Shown here piece after piece: positions 1-6,116 of a stretch of 6,298 bases of DNA. Positions within the stretch are counted from its first letter, which is position 1; each line of letters opens with the position of its first letter. This DNA comes from Halobacteriales archaeon (GTDB taxonomy: Archaea > Halobacteriota > Halobacteria > Halobacteriales > Hikarchaeaceae): contig JAPYRM010000051.1 in the NCBI GenBank assembly GCA_029941175.1, positions 1-6,298 on the forward strand. The letters run 5' to 3'. A model generated the notes under the pieces. That model was not told where the DNA came from. It saw only the letters and a program-made list of their open reading frames with translations, and made no database searches. Both the position numbers and the translations under genes were made by a program.

Positions 1-2
1 GC

Positions 3-65
3 CCAAACGAACAAGCCGCACAAATAGCCACTATTATCAAAGATCTTGGCTTCGGAGGTGGCTAA
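3..65 (+). CDS. etfB: Electron transfer flavoprotein subunit beta, C-terminal end (partial)
   Basis: An open frame from the left edge ends in TAA at 63-65 and encodes 20 residues finishing in KDLGFGGG. The Ala/Ile-rich stretch before it (QAAQIATII) would suit a C-terminal helix of an ETF beta subunit. Identity rests mainly on position: ETF beta normally sits directly before ETF alpha, and here the stop codon abuts the etfA ATG with no spacer. The last codons also carry the etfA ribosome binding site. Too little remains to see the AMP- or flavin-binding motifs, so the assignment is inference from context. Confidence 0.6.
   Translation, partial: PNEQAAQIATIIKDLGFGGG
54..60 (+). promoter_or_regulatory. 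Strong Shine-Dalgarno site for etfA
   Basis: GGAGGTG lies within the last codons of the upstream gene, 5 nt before the etfA ATG at 66. It is a near-perfect anti-16S match. It fixes the etfA start and shows that internal operon genes here can use SD-led initiation, unlike the SD-less first genes elsewhere in the window. Confidence 0.8.
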
Positions 66-1016
66 ATGTCTCCCATTTTGATCATAGCTGAACATAGACA
101 AGGAGTCCTAAACACCGACACTTTTGGACTATTAAACGCAGGAATTGAATTTGCAACCACTCTCAACACAGAAGCACATGTTGCCATCATTGGACAAAAC
201 TCGGACAATCTAGCCCAAGATGTCAATATAGCTGGAATTCATAAAATCCACACTTTGTCTACTCCTCTGCCGTACACACACAATGTTTATGCAAAAGCAA
301 TTTCATTTTTATTTAACAAGATACAACCCTCTTCAATTCTCTCTTTACATACTTCTACCGGGGCCGATTATTCCCCTGCAATAGCATCTATTCTGAACCT
401 TCCCCTTCTATCCGACGCAATTGCAATTAATTACACAAACCAAGTAGAAATCCTTCATGAAATGTATTCTTCAAAACTTCATGCGAAGATAGCTTCGTCT
501 CTACCTGCAATAATAACTATTCGCCCTGGAACTTGGCCAAACGATACAACTCCTGGAAATGCTTCTATTGAACCCATAGATCTCGATATAACTGAGGAGT
601 CTATTAATTTCAAAGTCAAAAGTTATGAAGAAACCCCGATCGGAGATGTTGACATTTCTACCTCTGACTTATTACTAAGTGTTGGCCGTGGAATTGGGGA
701 AGAAACAAATTTAGAACTAATCTTTTCGACGGCGGAAGCCATGGGTGCAACAGTTTCTTCTTCTAGACCCATCGTAGATGCAGGGTGGTTGCCAAAAGAC
801 CGTCAAGTTGGCCAATCCGGCACAAAAGTTTCCCCCACCATTTATTTGGCTATCGGCATATCTGGTGCTGTCCAACATATAGCCGGAATAAAAAATTCTA
901 AAGTGATAATTTCAATTAATAAAGATCCCAAAGCTCCTATATTCGACGTATCTGATTACGGAGTAATTGGAGATCTTTTCGAAATACTTCCCCTTTTGAT
1001 AGAAGAGTTCAGCTAG
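66..1016 (+). CDS. etfA: Electron transfer flavoprotein subunit alpha
   Basis: This 316-residue protein has full length for an ETF alpha subunit (FixB family). ETF is a soluble flavin-containing heterodimer that collects electrons from dehydrogenases such as acyl-CoA dehydrogenases and passes them to a membrane quinone oxidoreductase. Residues 1-180 form the alpha/beta ETF domain. Residues about 200-314 are the FAD-binding domain: SVGRGIG (205-211), RPIVDAGWLPKD (234-245), QVGQSG (247-252), then the family signature IYLAIGISGAVQH (259-271) ending in SIN (283-285), and DYGVIGDLFE (297-306). One signature position is Ser283 where the published pattern has Ala, a mild change. The ATG start is set by the strong SD site and by direct abutment to the preceding stop. 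It is probably co-transcribed with etfB; the electron acceptor and any bifurcating partners lie outside the window. Confidence 0.95.
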   Translation: MSPILIIAEHRQGVLNTDTFGLLNAGIEFATTLNTEAHVAIIGQNSDNLAQDVNIAGIHKIHTLSTPLPYTHNVYAKAISFLFNKIQPSSILSLHTSTGADYSPAIASILNLPLLSDAIAINYTNQVEILHEMYSSKLHAKIASSLPAIITIRPGTWPNDTTPGNASIEPIDLDITEESINFKVKSYEETPIGDVDISTSDLLLSVGRGIGEETNLELIFSTAEAMGATVSSSRPIVDAGWLPKDRQVGQSGTKVSPTIYLAIGISGAVQHIAGIKNSKVIISINKDPKAPIFDVSDYGVIGDLFEILPLLIEEFS

Positions 1017-1080
1017 AGTACTCAGTCTACCTCCTCCCGTCCATCGCCATCTATTTGTTTCTTCTCCTCTACCTTCCAAC
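1017..1080 (+). other. Pyrimidine-rich spacer between etfA and the prenyl synthase gene
   Basis: This 64-bp gap is almost entirely C and T on the plus strand, for example CTACCTCCTCCC near 1027 and TTTCTTCTCCTCT near 1058. I see no TATA box and no SD-like purine run before the GTG at 1081. Pyrimidine-rich tracts can act as archaeal transcription end sites, so it could be a weak terminator or simply an operon spacer. Its role is undecided. Confidence 0.35.
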
Positions 1081-1923
1081 GTGAACAATTCCACTGATCA
1101 ACGATTATTAATCGAAAATCATATCTCTGAAATAATCGATGAAATCAGTTTGCCAAAATTACGCGATTCTATAAAATATTCTACCTTATCCAACGGCAAG
1201 CGTATCAGACCAACTCTCACATTGCTCTCTTGTGAAGTTGCAGGTGGGGATTCAAAAAAAGCAATCAATTTCGCGGTTGGAATCGAGTTGATCCACACAG
1301 CATCGCTTATTATTGATGATATAATCGATTCTTCACCTTTTCGAAGAAATCAATATAGCGCTTGGGTTGAATTTGGTCATAGCAATGCAGTTATTTCTTC
1401 CGATGGTTTAATTGGAGAGGCATTCAAATTATTTTCTACCAATCCTCTAGCATTAGAGTGTGTTTCCAACGCAATGGCGGATCTAGGAAGTGGAGAAGCA
1501 ATAGAATTAGTCTCTCCTCCTCAAAACGAAGAGCAATATCTAGATTTGGCTCGCCGAAAAACTGGATCTTTATTCCGCGCAGCCGCAGAGTTAGGTGGAA
1601 TTTCAGCCCAATCCGACCCATCCACAATCACCGCTCTAGGCGACTACGCCGAATCTGTTGGAATGGCTTTCCAAATTCGTGATGATGTTTTAGATGCTAC
1701 TGCTGATCCTGCAATATTGGGAAAACCAACCGGACAAGACGCCATGCTGGAACGTCCATCTTTACTCCGTGTAGCTGGTATTTCACCATTCGAAGCAAAC
1801 TATAGGGCACATCTACAAGCTAATAGTGCTTTGCGTATTTTGAGGGGAATACCAACAACAAATTCCACTACTCTCGATTATCTCTCAGAACTAGTTAATT
1901 TCGCCGTCACTCGTTCGTATTAA
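1081..1923 (+). CDS. Short trans-polyprenyl diphosphate synthase
   Basis: The 280-residue product belongs to the trans-isoprenyl diphosphate synthase family, which condenses isopentenyl diphosphate with an allylic primer. Key sites are GKRIRP (39-44), the first Asp-rich motif DDIID (79-83) followed by RR (88-89), SSDG (107-110) for the usual GD segment, KTG (160-162), FQ (197-198) and the second Asp-rich motif DDVLD (201-205). All metal-binding aspartates are present, so activity is likely. The residue five before the first motif is Ala74, small as in medium- and long-chain enzymes, which argues for a C20 or longer product. After the second motif the usual Lys-x-Thr is replaced by Arg-Pro-Ser (225-227), and the protein is shorter than the usual 320-350 residues. 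From memory, a haloarchaeal subfamily shares both traits. The start is GTG; no other in-frame start is available back to the etfA stop. Products could serve archaeal lipids or a quinone tail. Confidence 0.88.
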   Translation: MNNSTDQRLLIENHISEIIDEISLPKLRDSIKYSTLSNGKRIRPTLTLLSCEVAGGDSKKAINFAVGIELIHTASLIIDDIIDSSPFRRNQYSAWVEFGHSNAVISSDGLIGEAFKLFSTNPLALECVSNAMADLGSGEAIELVSPPQNEEQYLDLARRKTGSLFRAAAELGGISAQSDPSTITALGDYAESVGMAFQIRDDVLDATADPAILGKPTGQDAMLERPSLLRVAGISPFEANYRAHLQANSALRILRGIPTTNSTTLDYLSELVNFAVTRSY

Positions 1924-2991
1924 TTTCTCTCTCCTAGTTTCTATAATTGAAAATATCAGTGTACTTGAAAATCCAAGAATAGTCCCTGCCACTAATACCA
2001 TGGCCAAAAATTCCAATGTAACCGCACCTATCACATACCCACTAGCCGCATAGAGTACACCCACGATCGAAACAACATAAATTGGGGCATTCAGATATCT
2101 TAATTTCATTCTACCACTCAAATACTCATCTGTTATGTGGCCCAAACTCCAAATAATCCCTGCAAAACCAAACCATTGAACTCCCCCAAAAATAAAAGCA
2201 CCAATAGTATTCATCACATTTATATTAATCCCAGATCCATTTCTCATTTCTTCCATTAAATAAAATCCTTCTAGACTGCCAATGACAATTATGATGGCAG
2301 AAACCACATATGCAACCAGTACAACTCTGCCTGCATACAAATCCCGTTTCGCATTCTCTACTGTTTTCCGGATTGAATCTCTAAGACCCAGTCCTTTATA
2401 TAGGACATAAACCCCCATTATCGTAGCCCCCATTCCCAAAATAGAGCTACTCCCTGCCACATTCTCAAAGATAATAGACATAGGATATATCAAAAGTAAA
2501 ATACCAAGTGGTAGTAATAAAGTCCCTCTTGTCTCTGGGTCGCTTATAAATTGTTTCGCCGTGTAGTACGCCGATTCAAGTCCCTCCGATTGACGAATCA
2601 CTACTCTGTACACTCCACTGATTTCAACTCTAGACCGAATTATGGGCATGATACTTTCATCTTGTGCCCCATCCGTTACCACTACAGTCCTCACTTTTTC
2701 TCCTGAGAACATTCTATTGAGAACCTCCTCAATTTCCTCTCCAATTTTCCTCCCCGCAGCCATATCTCCTCTAGCACTTCCTGTTACCACTGCTATTTCC
2801 ACCGAATCTGGCAGCGTCTTTTCATAAAGCTGTAAACCCTGAAACATGACATTTCCATCCGAGTCTGTAGGATCCTCTATAGCAAGAGCAAGTGCAGCAC
2901 CCTCAACAGCTTGCCGCCCAATAACCGGAGTCTTAATCCCAGTTTTTCTACCAAGATCATCATCCAGGTCAACACATAGGATCAACAACAT
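1891..2991 (-). CDS. DUF373 family membrane protein
   Basis: This 366-residue protein matches the archaeal DUF373 (COG2237) family, whose function is unknown. The N-terminal soluble half starts LLILCVDLDDDLGRKTG and continues through TPVIGR, ALAIEDPTDSD, EIAVVTG and VVVTDGAQDESIMPII to RVVIRQ, recalling an alpha/beta fold with conserved acidic loops. The C-terminal half has about six hydrophobic segments near residues 157-175, 180-199, 222-240, 261-282, 302-319 and 325-350. I chose the ATG at 2991 because the family begins with this LCVD strand. A longer reading from 3069 adds 26 unrelated residues and would overlap the divergent TRAM gene. No SD precedes the start, suggesting a leaderless mRNA. 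The gene overlaps the convergent prenyl synthase by 33 bp at the 3' end. Confidence 0.88.
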   Translation of the reverse strand: MLLILCVDLDDDLGRKTGIKTPVIGRQAVEGAALALAIEDPTDSDGNVMFQGLQLYEKTLPDSVEIAVVTGSARGDMAAGRKIGEEIEEVLNRMFSGEKVRTVVVTDGAQDESIMPIIRSRVEISGVYRVVIRQSEGLESAYYTAKQFISDPETRGTLLLPLGILLLIYPMSIIFENVAGSSSILGMGATIMGVYVLYKGLGLRDSIRKTVENAKRDLYAGRVVLVAYVVSAIIIVIGSLEGFYLMEEMRNGSGININVMNTIGAFIFGGVQWFGFAGIIWSLGHITDEYLSGRMKLRYLNAPIYVVSIVGVLYAASGYVIGAVTLEFLAMVLVAGTILGFSSTLIFSIIETRREKLIRTSDGEIN

Positions 2992-3016
2992 GTTTTCATA
3001 GTCGATCTCAGAGATG

Positions 3017-3036
3017 TTACGTTTTTGGGAACGTAA
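3017..3036. promoter_or_regulatory. Inverted repeat in divergent promoter, candidate operator
   Basis: TTACGTT (3017-3023) and AACGTAA (3030-3036) form a perfect 7-bp inverted repeat around a 6-bp spacer. It sits almost midway in the 76-bp gap between the DUF373 and TRAM start codons, 35-41 bp from each. That is where the TATA/BRE elements of both genes would lie if the transcripts are leaderless. Binding by a dimeric regulator could shut off both genes. No clear TATA box stands out for either gene, so promoter positions are inferred. Chance occurrence is possible. Confidence 0.45.
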
Positions 3037-3067
3037 GCGTTTAGGCAGCAGAATAACTACACCCCGC

Positions 3068-3511
3068 ATGCCGAATTGTCCTATTGAGGCACAATGCCCT
3101 AGTTTCTCTGAACGATTTCAAGGTTTAGGATGTCAATTTTATGCAAAACGGAGCGGAATGGAATGGTGCAACCACTACAGCCTCCCAATTCGCGAATTAA
3201 AACAACAGCCCGTCAAAATAGGTGAAGAAGTTGTAGTCACTGTCACTGACATACATGAAAGTGGAGCCGGGGTTGGGCACACTGAAGATGGATTTGTCAT
3301 TTTCGTTGATGGTGTTTTGCCAGACGCCAGATCTCTCGTAAAAATCACTAGTGTAAAAGCCAACCATGCCCGTGCAGAAGAACTCGAACGCTTACCCCTG
3401 GTTGTTGAGGAGGTCGAAGAACCTATCTCTCCCGAAGGACCCCCTACAAAAAAATCATCTAAACCGCCCCGACCAAACCTTGGTAGTCGGGAGGATTTCT
3501 GGGGATCTTAA
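3068..3511 (+). CDS. TRAM-domain protein with Cys-rich N-terminus
   Basis: The 147-residue protein has three parts. Residues 1-38 contain C4, C10, C22 and C34 plus H36, spaced like a small zinc- or iron-sulfur-binding module. Residues 48-108 form a TRAM domain, a small beta-barrel RNA-binding fold: GEEVVVTVTDIHESGAGVGHTEDGF, then VDGVLPDA and VKITSVKANHARAE. The rest is a Pro/Glu/Lys linker ending in the tail GSREDFWGS. TRAM proteins are thought to bind tRNA or other RNA, and stand-alone archaeal ones have been proposed as RNA chaperones; this gene's exact target is unknown. I chose the ATG at 3068 because MPNCP fits homologues I recall; a start at 3014 adds 18 unrelated residues and runs through the divergent promoter. 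There is no SD, suggesting a leaderless transcript. Confidence 0.85.
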   Translation: MPNCPIEAQCPSFSERFQGLGCQFYAKRSGMEWCNHYSLPIRELKQQPVKIGEEVVVTVTDIHESGAGVGHTEDGFVIFVDGVLPDARSLVKITSVKANHARAEELERLPLVVEEVEEPISPEGPPTKKSSKPPRPNLGSREDFWGS

Positions 3512-3535
3512 CTCCTCTAATTTCACTTTCACTCA
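3512..3535 (+). terminator. Possible T/C-rich transcription end after the TRAM gene
   Basis: Directly after the TRAM stop codon the plus strand is pyrimidine-rich, with CTCCTCTAATTT and a doubled TTTCAC unit. Archaeal RNA polymerase often stops on such T-rich tracts without a hairpin. The next gene has its own TATA candidates, so an end here is plausible, but the run of T is short. Confidence 0.25.
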
Positions 3536-3565
3536 ACTTGGGAAGCATTATTAAACTCTCACACA

Positions 3566-3590
3566 AAGACTATACTATCTCCTATTAAAA
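3566..3590 (+). promoter_or_regulatory. Promoter of the rpa3-rpap3 operon
   Basis: Two TATA-like boxes lie upstream of the RPA gene. TATACTAT (3571-3578) follows the purine-rich AAAGAC and would place transcription start near 3600, giving a short leader that includes GGAG at 3597-3600. TATTAAAA (3583-3590) is centred 26 bp before the ATG at 3613 and would give a leaderless mRNA, but lacks a purine-rich BRE. I cannot choose between them from sequence; both support a promoter here and a start at 3613. Confidence 0.5.
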
Positions 3591-3612
3591 AAACGCGGAG
3601 ATTGTGATAAAT

Positions 3613-4539
3613 ATGATTGATTTACGTAAGAAAGCGGAAGAATTACATGATAGACATTCAGATACATTTCAAATTGGAGTAGATGAAATAGAGGCACAAT
3701 TGCGCACTCTCGTAGAGGGATATAGCGTTCCTCTAGAAGAGGCCACTCGGAGTGTTGTTAACCGAAACACACCAGAATCTAAAAGTTCCACTACATCTAC
3801 CAACAAGCCCAATTCTCAGATTAAAGTCGCAGACATCAATTCATCTGGACAATGGATAGACATTCAAATCAAGATAGTTGATCTTTGGGACCCCACCAGC
3901 GATTCCATCGACCAAGTTGGCTTGGCCGGGGACGAAACTGGGACGATTAAATTTACCAAATGGTCCAAATCTAATCTACCAACTCTTGAGGCCAATGAGA
4001 ATTACCTTCTAAAAAATGTTGTAACAGATGAATGGGGCGGTCGATTTTCCATAAAACTCAACCGAACAACAATAATAGAATCATTGGACCAAGACATCGA
4101 AATCGGGGATGGCTCAACCTCCATTGAAGGGGCACTTGTAGACATCCAATCTGGAAGTGGACTAATCAAACGATGTACAGCTGATTCTTGCACACGTGTC
4201 CTTCAAAATGGTACTTGCGCAGAACATGGAGAAGTAGATGGAAAATACGATTTACGCCTAAAAGGTGTAATCGATGACGGGGTCAATGTATTTGAAGTTA
4301 TACTGAATGAACAAACCACTGAGCTTCTCACTGGTATCAACCTTGCCGAAGCCGAGGCAATGGCAACAGAAGCTGTTGATACCGGCGTAGTTCTTACAAA
4401 AATGCGCAACATGCTCCTCGGAAAATATTACAAAATCCAAGGATCAAAATTCAGTAGATATTTAATAGCAAATGAAGCACAACCCCTCTCGGAACCAATC
4501 GACATGGATTCAATCTTGATACAAGCGAGGTCGATTTAA
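3613..4539 (+). CDS. rpa3: Replication protein A, RPA3-type single-stranded DNA-binding protein
   Basis: This 308-residue protein binds single-stranded DNA during replication, recombination and repair. Residues 1-50 form a helical N-terminus (RKKAEELHDRHSD, VPLEEATRSVVNR) as in haloarchaeal RPAs. Residues about 70-160 form an OB-fold (VADINSSGQWIDIQIKIVDLWD, GTIKFTKW, YLLKNVVTDEWGGRFSIKLN). Residues 167-285 are a second OB-like region with an inserted zinc finger, C188-X4-C193-X8-C202-X2-H205. One main OB-fold plus a zinc finger, at about 310 residues, matches haloarchaeal Rpa3 rather than the longer multi-OB Rpa1. The partner RPAP gene follows with a 1-nt overlap (TAATG), supporting co-translation of a complex. 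I prefer ATG 3613 over GTG 3604, which lies only 3 nt from a GGAG and adds nonconserved MIN. Confidence 0.92.
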   Translation: MIDLRKKAEELHDRHSDTFQIGVDEIEAQLRTLVEGYSVPLEEATRSVVNRNTPESKSSTTSTNKPNSQIKVADINSSGQWIDIQIKIVDLWDPTSDSIDQVGLAGDETGTIKFTKWSKSNLPTLEANENYLLKNVVTDEWGGRFSIKLNRTTIIESLDQDIEIGDGSTSIEGALVDIQSGSGLIKRCTADSCTRVLQNGTCAEHGEVDGKYDLRLKGVIDDGVNVFEVILNEQTTELLTGINLAEAEAMATEAVDTGVVLTKMRNMLLGKYYKIQGSKFSRYLIANEAQPLSEPIDMDSILIQARSI

Positions 4540-5111
4540 TGAGTGTTTCTGTTTCCCGTGAGGTTGCCCGGAGAGTTTTTGCAAACGAATTCAATGTAGC
4601 AACCCATGCTTTCAAAGAATCCGAAGATGAACGTGCTCCAAATTATATTTTACTTCCAACAGGAATACGTGCAAACCGCGTTTTTATCGTTGGCACATTA
4701 ACTCAATTAGACAACATAGGAAATGATTCCGAATGGTGGCATGGTCGCATATCCGACCCCACTGGAATCTTCCACATTTTCTCTGGACAATATCAACCCA
4801 ATTCTACAAGTGTCCTCCGAAAACTAGATCCTCCTACCTATGTCGCTGTAACCGGAAAACCCAATATCTATTCTCGAGAAGACGATGGATTAACTGTATC
4901 AATACGACCCGAATCTGTAACGGAAGTAGACTCTCTAACTAGAGCCCGTTGGGTTGCCGAAACAGCAATACAGACATTAGAACGCATTTCTTCTTTCAAA
5001 GAAAACCCCACTCAATATGCAGAAAAAGCAAAAACACATTATGGTGAGGATTTAACAACCCACCACGACGCTGCTTTACTAGCATTAGAAAGCCTGACAG
5101 AGCCTTTATAG
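4539..5111 (+). CDS. rpap3: RPA-associated protein, OB-fold (COG3390, RPAP3-type)
   Basis: The 190-residue protein matches the RPA-associated protein family (COG3390) encoded beside RPA in haloarchaea, where the pair acts together in DNA damage tolerance. Family traits visible here are SREVARRVFANEF (6-18), SEDERAPNYILLPTG (28-42), an OB-fold at about 42-126 with RVFIVGTLTQLDNIG, GRISDPTGIFHIFSGQYQP and YVAVTGKPNIY, then SIRPESVTEVD (121-131). A helical tail (134-187) with RWVAETAIQTLERI follows. The start ATG shares its A with the RPA stop codon (TAATG), a coupling arrangement that suggests matched synthesis of the two subunits. No separate promoter is seen. Confidence 0.92.
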   Translation: MSVSVSREVARRVFANEFNVATHAFKESEDERAPNYILLPTGIRANRVFIVGTLTQLDNIGNDSEWWHGRISDPTGIFHIFSGQYQPNSTSVLRKLDPPTYVAVTGKPNIYSREDDGLTVSIRPESVTEVDSLTRARWVAETAIQTLERISSFKENPTQYAEKAKTHYGEDLTTHHDAALLALESLTEPL

Positions 5112-5119
5112 TCCATCTT

Positions 5120-5143
5120 GTCTGACGCAGGGTGGGTCTGACG
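5120..5143 (+). promoter_or_regulatory. Direct repeat upstream of the RHH gene, candidate operator
   Basis: GTCTGACG occurs at 5120-5127 and again at 5136-5143, a 16-bp period, ending 4 bp before the TATA box of the RHH gene. RHH dimers often bind pairs of short repeats at their own promoters, so autoregulation is a natural guess. An activator site is equally possible given the place just upstream of BRE/TATA. The repeat is seen directly; its function is inference. Confidence 0.45.
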
Positions 5144-5156
5144 AACCATTAAATAG
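5144..5156 (+). promoter_or_regulatory. BRE/TATA promoter of the RHH gene
   Basis: AACC followed by ATTAAATAG (TATA box about 5148-5156) is centred about 28 bp upstream of the ATG at 5180. This spacing puts transcription start at or within a base or two of the start codon, so the mRNA is probably leaderless. No SD precedes the ATG, which agrees. Confidence 0.6.
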
Positions 5157-5179
5157 TTGGGGGCCTAGTCTCATCCACT

Positions 5180-5575
5180 ATGAGAAAAACAAACAAAAAC
5201 AAGACCATATCTTTCCGTGTCAATGAACAGACGTTTGACTCTCTTCAACACATAGCGAAAGAAAATGGAATGTCTCTATCTACGGTTTTCCGCGATTATG
5301 TTAGGATGTTCGTAGAGCGAAGAGGCCAGGTTAGAGTTGTCCCGGAGGATCCCTTAACGGATTCTGAAGCTGGGTTCCCTCCTCGAGTTGAAGTCCCAAC
5401 GAGTTTTCTCCGCGATCACGAACGCCTTGAATTAGAAGCAGGACACCTACGAGAACAACTCGCCGAGTACAAGCGATATATATCTGCCCTACGAGAACGA
5501 GAAGAAGAATCCGAAGTTATTTTCCTCGAAGATCTAGATGCAGAAAACGACGCTATTGATTCTTGGAGCCTCTGA
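5180..5575 (+). CDS. Ribbon-helix-helix protein with C-terminal coiled coil
   Basis: The 131-residue protein starts with a ribbon-helix-helix (CopG/MetJ-type) DNA-binding fold: strand TISFRV (9-14), helix A about 16-29, the turn GMS (30-32) and helix B about 33-48. RHH proteins dimerise and insert the paired strands into the major groove. Residues 50-75 are an acidic/Pro linker (VRVVPEDPLTDSEAG, PPRVEVP), 78-112 a charged coiled-coil-like helix (RLELEAGHLREQLAEYKRY), and 113-131 an acidic tail (VIFLEDLDAEND). The coiled coil probably extends dimerisation or binds a partner. No toxin gene lies beside it, so it does not look like an antitoxin. It follows rpap3 but has its own TATA box, so it is likely an independent, possibly self-regulated gene. 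From memory, similar proteins occur widely in haloarchaea without an assigned role. Confidence 0.82.
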   Translation: MRKTNKNKTISFRVNEQTFDSLQHIAKENGMSLSTVFRDYVRMFVERRGQVRVVPEDPLTDSEAGFPPRVEVPTSFLRDHERLELEAGHLREQLAEYKRYISALREREEESEVIFLEDLDAENDAIDSWSL

Positions 5576-5580
5576 TCTTT

Positions 5581-6096
5581 CTATACTAGCAAATTTTTAG
5601 CTGTTCTAATTTTTTCCATCATCTCTCCACTTCTTTTCGTTTCTGAAATGGCTTCTAAAACTTCTAATGTTCTAATAGAATCATCTAGAAACGAGACAAT
5701 ATCTGCTGGGTATGAATATACCATGTATTCTTTTTTCATTCTGTCTACAATTTGTTCTGGAGATTTTCCCTCTCCCCTTACTTTGAGTATGTATTCTATA
5801 AACTTTTTTTCTGGATGCTCGCAGTACGGATTTGATTCACAATTACAATCCAAAAAATCTTTTGCAAATGCGTATATGCACGCACGAAAAGATTCATCTA
5901 TTTTTTCAATTTCTCCTGTAAAAAGAAGATCAAGAGTTGCCCCACTAAATACCTTTTTTGGCATCCTGACACCCATCTGTGCACATATCTGCGAATGATT
6001 CGTAAGATAAATTCTTTCTGTAATCGACACGTCTATTGTTTCACTGCTCTCTGCGTTAATAAAATCACCCTCAGAGTCGTAACGTATTTCCACCAC
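5581..6096 (-). CDS. Haloarchaeal conserved protein of unknown function, Cys/His-rich (DUF5806-like)
   Basis: I recognise this as a small conserved haloarchaeal family, probably DUF5806, from memory and without certainty of the number. The N-terminus is beta-rich (VEIRYDSEGDFINAESS, DVSITERIYLTN), followed by the segment SQICAQMGVRMPKKVFSGATLDLLF. In the 173-codon numbering from 6102, a C-X-C-X5-C-X-H cluster follows at C86, C88, C94 and H96, with C40 and C75 available, suggesting metal binding. The C-terminal third (MKKEYMVYSYPADIVSFLDDSIRTLEVLEAI) is helical. No signal peptide or membrane segment is visible. The frame could start at TTG 6102, GTG 6096 or GTG 6093; I chose GTG 6096 because TTG starts are rare in this group. 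It converges with the RHH gene with only 5 bp between stops. Confidence 0.72.
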   Translation of the reverse strand: MVEIRYDSEGDFINAESSETIDVSITERIYLTNHSQICAQMGVRMPKKVFSGATLDLLFTGEIEKIDESFRACIYAFAKDFLDCNCESNPYCEHPEKKFIEYILKVRGEGKSPEQIVDRMKKEYMVYSYPADIVSFLDDSIRTLEVLEAISETKRSGEMMEKIRTAKNLLV

Positions 6097-6116
6097 GATC
6101 AAGTACTCTGATTCGT

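Noticed and set aside
1458..1682. 74-codon plus-strand frame inside the prenyl synthase gene
   Set aside because: It is Arg/Ser-rich with no recognisable domain and is fully covered by a clear enzyme gene in another frame.
3014..3067. Longer TRAM protein starting at 3014
   Set aside because: The added residues look like translated promoter DNA and include half of the inverted repeat; MPNCP at 3068 fits homologues I recall.
2992..3069. Longer DUF373 frame starting at 3069, overlapping the TRAM start within GCATGC
   Set aside because: The extra 26 residues are unlike the family, which begins at LLILCVD, and the extension would cover the whole divergent promoter.
3524..3535. TTTCAC doublet as a repeat element
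   Set aside because: Only two 6-bp copies in AT/C-rich spacer DNA; no array and no third copy nearby.
3604..3612. GTG start for RPA at 3604
   Set aside because: It adds only three nonconserved residues, sits too close to GGAG at 3597-3600, and the ATG at 3613 matches the family N-terminus.
5180..5575. RHH protein as an antitoxin of a toxin-antitoxin pair
   Set aside because: No toxin-like gene is adjacent: the upstream gene is rpap3 and the downstream gene is convergent and unrelated in type.
5648..5998. 116-codon plus-strand frame opposite the Cys-rich protein gene
   Set aside because: Its sequence is low-information and Ser/Phe-rich; the minus strand encodes a conserved-looking protein over the same span.
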